Positions 49,274-57,727 of a stretch of DNA of 64,000 nt are shown here, piece after piece (positions within the stretch are counted from its first letter, which is position 1; each line of letters starts with the position of its first letter). The position numbers and the translations under genes are program-made. The stretch comes from Streptomyces sp. B21-105 (GTDB taxonomy: Bacteria > Actinomycetota > Actinomycetes > Streptomycetales > Streptomycetaceae). Under the pieces are notes generated by a model. It was given only the letters and a program-made list of their open reading frames with translations, did no database searches and had not been told where the DNA came from. The stretch is from NCBI RefSeq assembly GCF_036898465.1, contig NZ_JARUMJ010000001.1:6572001-6636000 (forward strand). Reading direction: 5' to 3'.

Positions 49274-50521
49274 ATGGAGAGTTACGAGCCCGACCGCCTG
49301 AGCCCGGCCGAACCGGCCGCCGTACGGCGCAGTTTCCGCGACGGCAGGGCGGCCATGACCCGCCGGTCGCTGTTGCGCGCCTCCGCCGGCGGCGCGCTCA
49401 CCCTGGGCGGTCTCGGCACGCTGGCCGGCTGCGGGATCCCCGCCGCCGGCAAATCGCAGGGCGGCGTCTCCGCCGACGACCACTCGGCGAAGGAGAAGGT
49501 CGTCAACTTCTCCAACTGGCCCGAGTACATCGACGTGGACGACAGCGGCAAGCACCACCCCACGCTGGACGCGTTCCGCAAGGGGACCGGCATCACGGTC
49601 AAGTACACCGAGGACATCAACGACAACGACGAGTTCTTCGGCAAGATCCAGCCGCAGCTCGCCGCCGGCCAGGACACCGGCCGCGACCTCATCGTCCTCA
49701 CCGACTGGCTGGCCGCCCGCATGATCAGGCTCGGCTACGTCCAGAAGCTGGACGCGTCGAACCTGCCGCACGCCTTCGCCAACCTGTCGGACCAGTTCCG
49801 CAGCCCCGACTGGGACCCGGGCCGTGCCTACTCGTACCCCTGGCAGGGCATTTCGACGGTCATCGCCTTCAACAAGAAGGCGCTCGACGGCGTCGAGGTG
49901 ACGTCGGTCTCCGACCTGCTCGACACCCCGGCGCTCAAGGGCCGGGTCGGCCTCCTGACCGAGATGCGCGACACCGTCGGCATGACCATGCTCGACATGG
50001 GCAAGGACCCGGCGAAGTTCACCGGCGACGACTACGACGCGGTCCTCGCCCGCCTCCAGAAGGCGGTCGACAAGGGCCAGATCCGCCGCTTCACCGGCAA
50101 CGACTACACGTCCGACCTCAGCAAGGGCGACCTGGCGGCCTGCGTCGCCTGGGCCGGCGACATCGTGCAGCTCCAGGCCGACAACCCGGACGTCGGTTAC
50201 GTCATCCCGGACAGCGGCTACATGACGTCGACCGACAACCTGCTGATCCCCAACAAGGCGCGCCACAAGACGAACGCCGAGCGGCTGATCGACTACTACT
50301 ACGAGCCCGAGCCGGCCGCCGAACTCGCCGCGTACATCAACTACGTGAGTCCCGTCGCGGACGTGAAACCGTACCTCGCCAAGATCGACAAGTCGGCGGC
50401 GGACAACCCGCTGATCCTTCCCGACCGGGCCATGCAGGCCAAGTCCCACGCCTTCCGCTCCCTGAGCTCGAAGGAAGAGACCGCCTTCCAGGCCAAGTTC
50501 GCAAAGCTCACTGGGGCGTGA
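49274..50521 (+). CDS. potD: Spermidine/putrescine ABC transporter substrate-binding protein
   Basis: A 415-residue exported lipoprotein. It begins with a cytosolic-looking 25 residues, then a Tat-like motif (MTRRSLLRASAGGALTLGG) and the lipobox LAGC. Mature motifs are VVNFSNWPEYIDVD, DINDNDEFFGKIQPQL, WQGISTVIAFNKK and GDLAACVAWAGDIVQL, the PotD/PotF pattern in which acidic and aromatic residues hold the polyamine. The stop overlaps the potA GTG (GTGA), showing coupling. Confidence 0.92.
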   Translation: MESYEPDRLSPAEPAAVRRSFRDGRAAMTRRSLLRASAGGALTLGGLGTLAGCGIPAAGKSQGGVSADDHSAKEKVVNFSNWPEYIDVDDSGKHHPTLDAFRKGTGITVKYTEDINDNDEFFGKIQPQLAAGQDTGRDLIVLTDWLAARMIRLGYVQKLDASNLPHAFANLSDQFRSPDWDPGRAYSYPWQGISTVIAFNKKALDGVEVTSVSDLLDTPALKGRVGLLTEMRDTVGMTMLDMGKDPAKFTGDDYDAVLARLQKAVDKGQIRRFTGNDYTSDLSKGDLAACVAWAGDIVQLQADNPDVGYVIPDSGYMTSTDNLLIPNKARHKTNAERLIDYYYEPEPAAELAAYINYVSPVADVKPYLAKIDKSAADNPLILPDRAMQAKSHAFRSLSSKEETAFQAKFAKLTGA

Positions 50522-51711
50522 CGAGGATGAACGTGACGACGATGAAGACGACCGACAGCGGCAGCGGCGACGTCCGCCTCACCGGCATCAGCAAGACCTA
50601 CGGCTCCTTCACCGCTGTGCACCCGCTGGACCTGACCGTCCCGCAGGGCTCCTTCTTCGCTCTCCTCGGCGCCTCCGGCTGCGGCAAGACCACCACCCTG
50701 CGCATGATCGCCGGCCTGGAGGAACCCTCCTCCGGGACCGTCCACCTCGGCGACCACGACGTGACGGCGCTGCCGCCCTACAAGCGGCCGGTGAACACCG
50801 TCTTCCAGTCCTACGCCCTCTTCCCGCACCTCGACATCTTCGAGAACGTCGCCTTCGGCCTGCGCCGGCGCGGCATCAAGAGCGTGAAGAAGCAGGTCGA
50901 GGACATGCTGGAGCTCGTCCAGCTCGGGGAACAGGCCCGCAAGAAACCCCACCAGCTCTCCGGCGGCCAGCAGCAGCGCGTCGCCGTGGCCCGCGCCCTG
51001 ATCAACCACCCCAAGGTGCTGCTGCTCGACGAGCCGCTCGGCGCCCTCGACCTCAAACTGCGCCGCCAGATGCAGCTGGAGCTCAAGCGCATCCAGACCG
51101 AGGTCGGCATCACCTTCGTCCACGTCACGCACGACCAGGAGGAGGCCATGACGATGGCCGACACGGTCGCCGTGATGAACGGGGGCCGCGTCGAACAGCT
51201 CGGCTCCCCGGCCGACCTCTACGAGAACCCGCACACCACGTTCGTCGCCAACTTCCTCGGCACCTCCAACCTGATCGAGGCCGAGGTCGACTCCAGGGCC
51301 GGCGGCGACATCGTGCTCAAGGCGGGCGACGGCAAGCTCGTGCTGCCCGTGGCGCGCTGCTCCGCGCCCACCGCGAACGGCGGCCGGGTGCTGGTCGGCG
51401 TACGCCCCGAGAAGATCTCCCTGACCCACGCCGACGACGCCGGCGAGATCCCCGAGGGCCGCAACCGGATCACCGGGAAGATCGCCGACTCCTCGTTCAT
51501 CGGCGTCTCCACCCAGTACGTGATCGACAGCTCGGTCTGCCCGGAGTTCGAGGTCTACGTCCAGAACGTCGACCGCGACACCAGGCTCGTCCCCGGCGCC
51601 GACGTCGTCCTGCACTGGAGCCCGGCCCACACCTTCGGCCTCGACGCCGCCCAGTCGCTGCTCGCCGGGACGACGGGCGACGCGGGCATCCAGGAAGAGA
51701 CGGCGGTCTGA
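50518..51711 (+). CDS. potA: Spermidine/putrescine ABC transporter ATPase
   Basis: A 397-residue ATPase read from GTG 50518; ATG 50527 is an equally possible start. Walker [11 protein letters not shown], signature [15 protein letters not shown], Walker [13 protein letters not shown] and the switch THDQEEAMT are complete. The C-terminal TOBE region ([23 protein letters not shown]) is typical of PotA. It drives polyamine import together with PotB, PotC and PotD. Confidence 0.93.
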   Translation: MTRMNVTTMKTTDSGSGDVRLTGISKTYGSFTAVHPLDLTVPQGSFFALLGASGCGKTTTLRMIAGLEEPSSGTVHLGDHDVTALPPYKRPVNTVFQSYALFPHLDIFENVAFGLRRRGIKSVKKQVEDMLELVQLGEQARKKPHQLSGGQQQRVAVARALINHPKVLLLDEPLGALDLKLRRQMQLELKRIQTEVGITFVHVTHDQEEAMTMADTVAVMNGGRVEQLGSPADLYENPHTTFVANFLGTSNLIEAEVDSRAGGDIVLKAGDGKLVLPVARCSAPTANGGRVLVGVRPEKISLTHADDAGEIPEGRNRITGKIADSSFIGVSTQYVIDSSVCPEFEVYVQNVDRDTRLVPGADVVLHWSPAHTFGLDAAQSLLAGTTGDAGIQEETAV

Positions 51712-51712
51712 G

Positions 51713-52642
51713 ATGGCGACGCTCACCGAGGCGCCCCCGCCTCTCTCCCCGACGGCGCCGACGAAGAAGCCGCCCCGCAAGCGCGGCCGGCTGACGCCGT
51801 ACTGGCTGCTGCTGCCCGGCCTGCTCTGGCTCGTCGTGTTCTTCGCGCTGCCGATGATCTACCAGGCCTCCACGTCCGTGCAGACGGGCTCCCTGGAGGA
51901 GGGCTACAAGGTCACCTGGCACTTCGCGACCTACTGGAACGCCCTCAGCGCGTACTGGCCGCAGTTCCTGCGTTCGGTCCTCTACGCGGGCGCAGCCACG
52001 ATCCTGTGCCTGGCGCTCGGCTACCCGCTGGCCTACCTGATCGCCTTCCGGGCCGGCCGCTGGCGCAACCTGATCATGATCCTGGTGATCGCGCCGTTCT
52101 TCACCAGCTTCCTGATCCGCACCCTCGCCTGGAAGACGATCCTCGCGGACGGCGGCCCCGTCGTCGGCGCCCTGAACACCCTGCACGTCCTCGACGTCAC
52201 CAGCTGGCTCGGCTGGACCGCGGGCGACCGCGTCCTCGCCACGCCGCTCGCGGTGGTCTGCGGTCTGACGTACAACTTCCTGCCGTTCATGATCCTTCCG
52301 CTGTACTCCTCGCTGGAGCGCATCGACGGACGGCTGCACGAGGCGGCCGGCGACCTGTACGCCCGGCCCGCCACCGTCTTCCGCAAGGTCACCTTCCCGC
52401 TGTCGATGCCGGGCGTGGTCTCCGGCACGCTGCTGACGTTCATCCCCGCGTCCGGCGACTACGTCAACGCGGAACTCCTCGGCTCGACCGACACCCGCAT
52501 GATCGGAAACGTCATCCAGACGCAGTTCCTGCGCGTGCTGGACTATCCGACGGCGGCCGCCCTCTCCTTCATCCTCATGGCGGCGATCCTCCTCATGGTC
52601 ACCTTCTACATCCGCAGGTCGGGGACGGAGGATCTGGTCTGA
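51713..52642 (+). CDS. potB: Spermidine/putrescine ABC transporter permease
   Basis: A 309-residue permease one base after potA. Six membrane segments start with YWLLLPGLLWLVVFFALPMIY, and the EAA loop reads HEAAGDLYARPATVFRKVTFP. An Arg/Lys/Pro-rich tail of about 30 residues precedes the first segment. Motif PGVVSGTLLTFIPASGDYV is typical of PotB. The stop overlaps the potC ATG (TGATG). Confidence 0.92.
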   Translation: MATLTEAPPPLSPTAPTKKPPRKRGRLTPYWLLLPGLLWLVVFFALPMIYQASTSVQTGSLEEGYKVTWHFATYWNALSAYWPQFLRSVLYAGAATILCLALGYPLAYLIAFRAGRWRNLIMILVIAPFFTSFLIRTLAWKTILADGGPVVGALNTLHVLDVTSWLGWTAGDRVLATPLAVVCGLTYNFLPFMILPLYSSLERIDGRLHEAAGDLYARPATVFRKVTFPLSMPGVVSGTLLTFIPASGDYVNAELLGSTDTRMIGNVIQTQFLRVLDYPTAAALSFILMAAILLMVTFYIRRSGTEDLV

Positions 52643-53442
52643 TGCCCCTCGTCAACCGGCTCAAGCGCCATTTCGTGGTCATCGCGGGACTTCTCACGCT
52701 CGGCTATCTCCTCCTGCCGAACGTCGTCGTCACCGTGTTCTCCTTCAACAAGCCCAAAGGCCGCTTCAACTACGAGTGGCAGCAGTTCTCCACCGACGCC
52801 TGGCAGGACCCGTGCGGGGTCTCCGGCCTCTGCGGCTCGCTGTCGCTCAGCCTCCAGATCGCCGTCTGGGCGACCCTCGGCGCCACGCTCCTCGGCACGA
52901 TGATCGCCTTCGCGCTGGTCCGCTACCGCTTCCGCGCGCGGGGCGCCGTGAACTCGCTGATCTTCCTGCCGATGGCGATGCCCGAGGTCGTCATGGCCGC
53001 CTCGCTGCTCACCCTCTTCCTCAACCTGGGCGCACAGCTGGGGTTCTGGACGATCCTCATCGCGCACATCATGTTCTGCCTGAGCTTCGTCGTGACGGCG
53101 GTCAAGGCACGCGTGATGTCGATGGACCCGCGACTGGAGCAGGCCGCCCAGGACCTCTACGCCGGGCCGGCGCAGACGTTCCTGCGCGTCACCCTGCCCA
53201 TCGCGGCCCCCGGAATCGCCGCGGGTGCGCTGCTCGCCTTCGCGCTGTCCTTCGACGATTTCATCATCACCAATTTCAACGCGGGCTCGACCGTCACCTT
53301 CCCCATGTTCGTGTGGGGCTCGGCGCAACGCGGAACGCCCGTCCAGATCAACGTCATCGGCACGGCCATGTTCCTGGTCGCCGTCCTGCTGGTGCTGACC
53401 TCGATGGCCGTCGGCAACCGCCGCAACAAGCAGAAGGCATAG
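52642..53442 (+). CDS. potC: Spermidine/putrescine ABC transporter permease
   Basis: A 266-residue permease with six membrane segments. The EAA loop is EQAAQDLYAGPAQTFLRVTLP, and the motif LAFALSFDDFIITNFNAGS is characteristic of PotC/YdcV-type subunits. It is the fourth transporter gene; the FAD oxidase gene follows after 37 bases, so import and oxidation are probably in one transcript. Confidence 0.92.
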   Translation: MPLVNRLKRHFVVIAGLLTLGYLLLPNVVVTVFSFNKPKGRFNYEWQQFSTDAWQDPCGVSGLCGSLSLSLQIAVWATLGATLLGTMIAFALVRYRFRARGAVNSLIFLPMAMPEVVMAASLLTLFLNLGAQLGFWTILIAHIMFCLSFVVTAVKARVMSMDPRLEQAAQDLYAGPAQTFLRVTLPIAAPGIAAGALLAFALSFDDFIITNFNAGSTVTFPMFVWGSAQRGTPVQINVIGTAMFLVAVLLVLTSMAVGNRRNKQKA

Positions 53443-53479
53443 AGCTCGAAGCCGAGAGGCCCCGTAGGGAGTTGACATC

Positions 53480-54898
53480 ATGGCCCCAGGCGCCATGAAC
53501 CGGTGGACCACTTCTCTTTCCGACGCACAGCCGGTCCCGTATTGGCTGGAGGACCCGGGCAGGCCCCGCCCCGAGCCCGCGCTCACCGGCCCCGAGACCT
53601 GCGACCTGCTGGTCGTCGGTGGCGGCTACAGCGGACTGTGGACCGCGCTCGTCGCCAAGGAGCGCGACCCGGGGCGGGACGTGCTGCTGCTGGAGGGCCG
53701 CGAGGTGGGCTGGGCCGCCTCGGGCCGCAACGGAGGCTTTTGCGCGGCCTCCCTCACGCACGGGCTCGCCAACGGGCTGGCCCGCTGGCCGGACGAGATC
53801 CACCGGCTCGAGGAGCTGGGGGCGCGCAACCTCGACGCGATCGAGGCGGCGATCGCCCGGCACGGCATCGACTGCGACTTCGAGCGCACCGGCGAGATCG
53901 ACGTCGCCACCGAGGAGTACCAGGCACGGGAACTGCGCGACTGGTACGAGGAGCTCGAGAGCAGGGGCCTCGCCGACGGCATCGAGTTCCTCGACGCGGA
54001 CGCGGTGCGCGAGCAGGTCGCCTCGCCCACCTTCCGGGCGGGCCTGCACGACCGCCGGGGCGTGGCCATGCTCCACCCCGCCAAGCTCGTCTGGGGCCTG
54101 AAGCGGGCGTGCGTCCGCCTCGGGGTGCGGGTGTACGAGCACACGCCCGCGCTGGACCTGAAGCCGTACGGCGCGGGGACGGCCGTCCGCACGCCGTACG
54201 GCCAGGTCCGCGCCCGGCAGGTGGCCCTGGGCACGAACATCTTCCCGAACCTGGTCAAGCGCGTGCGGGCGTACACCGTCCCGGTCTACGACTACGCGCT
54301 GATGACCGAACCGCTGACCGGCGCACAGCTCGACTCGATCGGCTGGAAGAACCGGCAGGGACTCGGGGACAGCGCCAACCAGTTCCACTACTTCCGGCTG
54401 TCCGCCGACAACCGGATCCTGTGGGGCGGCTACGACGCCGTCTACCCCTACGGGGGCCGGGTGCGCGCCGAGTACGACGACCGGCCGGAGACCTACGCGA
54501 AGCTCGCCGGACACTTCTTCACCTGCTTCCCGCAGCTGGAGGGCGTCCGCTTCACGCACGCGTGGGGCGGGGCCATCGACACCTGCTCGCGCTTCTCGGC
54601 GTTCTTCGGCACCGCGCACCAGGGGAAGGTCGCCTACGCGGCCGGGTACACCGGCCTGGGCGTCGGGGCGACCCGCTTCGGCGCCGAGGTGATGCTCGAC
54701 CTGCTGGCGGGAGAGAGCACCGAGCGGACGCGGCTGGAGATGGTCCGCAGAAAGCCGCTGCCCTTCCCGCCCGAGCCCTTCGCCTGGACCGGCATCGCCC
54801 TCACCAAATGGTCGCTGGCCCGCGCGGACGCGCACGGCGGCCGGCGCAACCTGTGGCTGAAGACCATGGACCGGCTGGGGCTGGGCTTCGACAGCTGA
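53480..54898 (+). CDS. FAD-dependent oxidoreductase (PuuB/gamma-glutamylputrescine oxidase-like)
   Basis: A 472-residue DAO-family flavoprotein. The Rossmann motif LLVVGGGYSGLWTAL lies at about residue 43, GREVGWAASGRNGGFCAASLTHG follows, and the C-terminal TRFSAFFGTAHQGKVAYAAGYTGLGVG completes the FAD site (the first residue of that stretch reads S in the sequence). The family includes gamma-glutamylputrescine oxidase, which fits the transporter and dehydrogenase genes upstream, but no gamma-glutamylputrescine synthetase is in this window. ATG 53480 has GGGAG before it. Confidence 0.88.
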   Translation: MAPGAMNRWTTSLSDAQPVPYWLEDPGRPRPEPALTGPETCDLLVVGGGYSGLWTALVAKERDPGRDVLLLEGREVGWAASGRNGGFCAASLTHGLANGLARWPDEIHRLEELGARNLDAIEAAIARHGIDCDFERTGEIDVATEEYQARELRDWYEELESRGLADGIEFLDADAVREQVASPTFRAGLHDRRGVAMLHPAKLVWGLKRACVRLGVRVYEHTPALDLKPYGAGTAVRTPYGQVRARQVALGTNIFPNLVKRVRAYTVPVYDYALMTEPLTGAQLDSIGWKNRQGLGDSANQFHYFRLSADNRILWGGYDAVYPYGGRVRAEYDDRPETYAKLAGHFFTCFPQLEGVRFTHAWGGAIDTCSRFSAFFGTAHQGKVAYAAGYTGLGVGATRFGAEVMLDLLAGESTERTRLEMVRRKPLPFPPEPFAWTGIALTKWSLARADAHGGRRNLWLKTMDRLGLGFDS

Positions 54899-55094
54899 GC
54901 CGGCCGGGCGCGGCTCGCGGGACACGGCTCGCGGGGCGCGGCTTGGGGGCGAGGGGCCTGGGCCGCGAAGGGCGATCCGCGGAGTGTGACCCGGTTCACC
55001 CGTTTGGGTGGCCTGAACCCGCGTAATGCCCGCCGTCGACCTCCCTCTCCCTCATGGACGCGACCGCGTTCACGAGTGAAAGGGAGGTCCGCAC

Positions 55095-55547
55095 ATGGCT
55101 GGGGCGAAGACGGCGGTCGACTGGCTGGCATCCGTCGCACCGGATCCCGAGGCGTGCCGCTGGGAGTGGGAGCGCAACCCGCTCGGGGTGGCGCTGCTGC
55201 CCGCGGGCCGGGCCTGGGACGTGCTCATCCTGCCGGGCACGCTCGGCTATCCCACCCTCGACGTGCTCACCCGGATCCTCGACCGGCCGGGCCCGGTGCT
55301 CGTCGACTTCGGCGACGACCGCATGGGCTTCTTCGTGGCGCCGGGGACGGCGGCGCGCTGGCTCGGCACCGGCATCCGCACCGCGGGGGCCGGCGCCTGG
55401 ATCGGCGTGCCCCATCCGGGCCGTTCGGCCAGGGGGGTCCGCTGGCTGGTGACGCCGGACGGCTCCGGCACGCTGACCGACGCGGCGCTCCTCGAACTGG
55501 CGATGCACGAGGCGGCGGCTGGGCTGGCCGTCGGAGAGGACGGCTGA
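55095..55547 (+). CDS. Conserved actinobacterial protein of unknown function
   Basis: A 150-residue soluble protein after AGGGAGG. It contains WEWERNPLGVALLPAGRAWDVLILPG, PVLVDFGDDRMGFFVAPGTAARW and WIGVPHPGRSARGVRWLVTPD. The pattern resembles the small proteins, and primase-like N-terminal domains, found alone in Streptomyces genomes, but I see no catalytic acidic pair to support an activity. It is 195 bases after the oxidase gene, whose end carries no obvious terminator. Confidence 0.75.
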   Translation: MAGAKTAVDWLASVAPDPEACRWEWERNPLGVALLPAGRAWDVLILPGTLGYPTLDVLTRILDRPGPVLVDFGDDRMGFFVAPGTAARWLGTGIRTAGAGAWIGVPHPGRSARGVRWLVTPDGSGTLTDAALLELAMHEAAAGLAVGEDG

Positions 55548-55789
55548 CCGACCGGACACGCCCCCAAGCCGCCCCCGCCGGGCCTCCGGGCCCCGGGCCG
55601 CCGAGCCTCCGCGTCCCCGGCCCGGAGGCGCGTCGACCGCCTGGGGGGCCGAGCCTTCGCGTGCCTGGGTCTGAGGCGCGTCGACCGTTTCCCACCCCGG
55701 CCGCCCGCGCGGCCGGCACGGCCGCATGCTCCGGGGACCTGGTCTCCACAGGGCCGAGGGTGGTGGCGTGCGCGGGGCGGGCGCGGCCT
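55548..55789. repeat. Intergenic region with a doubled 50-base unit
   Basis: Two near copies, about 55601-55649 and 55649-55697, share GCCGAGCCT(C/T)CGCGT and GAGGCGCGTCGACCG. The first can also fold through CCTCCG and CGGAGG. The gap separates convergent genes (150-residue protein and PucR), so it may serve as a double terminator. No gene is seen. Confidence 0.6.
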
Positions 55790-57571
55790 TCAGTCCGCCG
55801 ACGTGGCCTTCAGGGCCAGCCACAGCTCCATGCGGACGTCCGGGTCGTCCAGGGAGCGGCCCAGGATCTCCTCCACCCGGCGCATGCGGTAGCGCAAGGT
55901 GTGGCGGTGGACGCCCAGGTCGGCCGCCGCCGCGTCCCACTGGCCGTGGCGGGAGAGCCAGGCCCGCAGGGAGGCCACCAGGTCGCCGCGGCCGGTCGCG
56001 TCGTGCTCGTGCAGGGCGCGCAGCAGACTGTCCGCGAACGCCTTCACCGCGTCGTCCGCCAGCAGCGGCAGCACCGAGCCCGCCGCCATCCGCTCGTGCT
56101 CCACGAACACCCGGCCCCGGCGCCGCGCCACGGACAACGCCTGCTCCGACTGCTTGTAGGCGGCCGCCGCCGCGATCGGCCCGGCCGGCGCGGACAGGCC
56201 CACCACGAGCTCGTCCTCCGGGCCTGCGCCGGCCCCGCCGCCCCCGTTCGCCCGGGAGGCCTCCAGCGCCGTCGCGTAGCGCGCGCACGCCGACACCGCC
56301 GCGCCGCCGTCCGTGGCCAGCGCCACCAGCCGTTCGCCCTCGGGCACCACCAGCACCGCCTCCCCGGCCCGGGCGGCCGCCGACTCGAGGGCCTCGACGA
56401 GGCCGCCGAAGGGGTCCTCGGCCGTGCCGGACGCGGCCGGCGACCGGGCGGTGAGCGGCTCGTGCCCCTGCCCCTCCGGGCGAGCCCGCGCGCCCGCGAC
56501 CGGCACCGACTCCGCGACGATCACCCGGAAGGGGACGTCGAGCAGATCGCCGTACAGGTGCCCGGCGACGGCCCGCGCGTGGTCAGGTTCGCCCGCCAGC
56601 AGCATCCGCAGCACCGCCGCGCCGATCCGCTGCTGCGCCGCGTACAGCGAGCGCGAGCGTTCCGTGGTGAGGGTGAGCAGCGCGATGGCCGAGTGGACGG
56701 CGTACCGCTCGGCGGTGCCCGGAGCCGCGGCGGTGCCGACGGCGAGCGCCGCGCGAGGACGCCGCCCGGTGCCCAGCGAGTGCAGTTCGATCCGGTCGCC
56801 GCTCCGGTCGCCGCTCCGGTCGCCGCTCCGGTCGTCGCTCCGGTCGTTGATCGGATCGCCGTCGCGGGCGTCGTGGCGGTCGCCGTCGTCGTGGTGGTCG
56901 TCGTGGCGGTGCTCGGACACGGTGTGTTCCGGCTCGCCCCCGACCACCGCCGAGGCCGGGGCCGGCCGCTCCCGCAGCCGCTCCACCTCCGCCGTGAGCC
57001 GGGCCGCCCGCCGGCCCGCCCACTCGGGGGCGGCCGCCACCACGGCGCCCGACGCGTCGTACAGCGCCGCCCACCCGTCGACCTGCGCGGCGAGCGCGCG
57101 CAGCAGGCCCTCGGCCCCGTCGGTCAGGGCATGTTTCGTCAACTCGCGCTGAGCCGCGAACCCGGCTGTCACCGCCCGGTACTGGTCGGCCGCGATCGCC
57201 GCCGACACCGCCTTGCTGATCGCGAGGAACGGCGTGCGGCGCGGCACCTCCAGCAGGGGCAGGTTCTCCGCCGTCGCCGCGTCCACCAGCGCCTGCGGGA
57301 TCTCGTCGTAGTTGACGCCGACGGCGAAGCCGAGCCCGACCACGCCCGCCTTCGACAGCCGCCGCACATAGCGCCGCATCGACTCCGGGTCGTCCGCGGC
57401 CAGCTTGAGCGCGGTGATCAGCAGCAGCTCCCCGCCCTCCATGTACGGCACGGGGTCCGCGAGCTCGCTGGCGTGCGCCCAGCGCACCGGCACGTCCAGC
57501 CGGTCCCCGCCGGCCCGCACGGTGAGCTTCAGCGCGGAATGGTGGACGAGCGACGCGAGCGTGGGAGGCAT
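55790..57571 (-). CDS. PucR family transcriptional regulator
   Basis: A 593-residue regulator. The N-terminal PucR domain (RWAHASELADPVPYMEGGELLLITAL) comes first, a GGDEF-like degenerate middle follows, and the C-terminal HTH30 domain (WDAAAADLGVHRHTLRYRMRRVEEILGRSLDDP) ends the protein. Members regulate purine, GABA or amino acid use, which fits the surrounding polyamine and GABA genes. Residues 215-255 are a His/Asp/Arg-rich insert with DRSGDRSGDRSG, made by a 12-base tandem repeat at 56793-56840. The promoter must lie at 57572-57727, where GTGACGC occurs twice. Confidence 0.9.
   Translation of the reverse strand: MPPTLASLVHHSALKLTVRAGGDRLDVPVRWAHASELADPVPYMEGGELLLITALKLAADDPESMRRYVRRLSKAGVVGLGFAVGVNYDEIPQALVDAATAENLPLLEVPRRTPFLAISKAVSAAIAADQYRAVTAGFAAQRELTKHALTDGAEGLLRALAAQVDGWAALYDASGAVVAAAPEWAGRRAARLTAEVERLRERPAPASAVVGGEPEHTVSEHRHDDHHDDGDRHDARDGDPINDRSDDRSGDRSGDRSGDRIELHSLGTGRRPRAALAVGTAAAPGTAERYAVHSAIALLTLTTERSRSLYAAQQRIGAAVLRMLLAGEPDHARAVAGHLYGDLLDVPFRVIVAESVPVAGARARPEGQGHEPLTARSPAASGTAEDPFGGLVEALESAAARAGEAVLVVPEGERLVALATDGGAAVSACARYATALEASRANGGGGAGAGPEDELVVGLSAPAGPIAAAAAYKQSEQALSVARRRGRVFVEHERMAAGSVLPLLADDAVKAFADSLLRALHEHDATGRGDLVASLRAWLSRHGQWDAAAADLGVHRHTLRYRMRRVEEILGRSLDDPDVRMELWLALKATSAD
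56793..56840. repeat. 12-base tandem repeat in the PucR gene
   Basis: CGGTCGCCGCTC occurs at 56793, 56805 and 56817, with a fourth copy changed at one base at 56829. It encodes (Asp-Arg-Ser-Gly)n on the minus strand. Confidence 0.9.
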
Positions 57572-57727
57572 GGGGCCTTCAGATCGGGGGAGGGAGCGGT
57601 GCGGACATGCGGAGCGCGCTCTGGTGACGCGTGCTCCTCTGGCGCGTTGTGACGCATGATCCTTTGGCCGCTTCGTATGAACGGCCTGTGTCGATTCTGC
57701 CTCACCGTACGGTCCCGGGCCGTCGCT

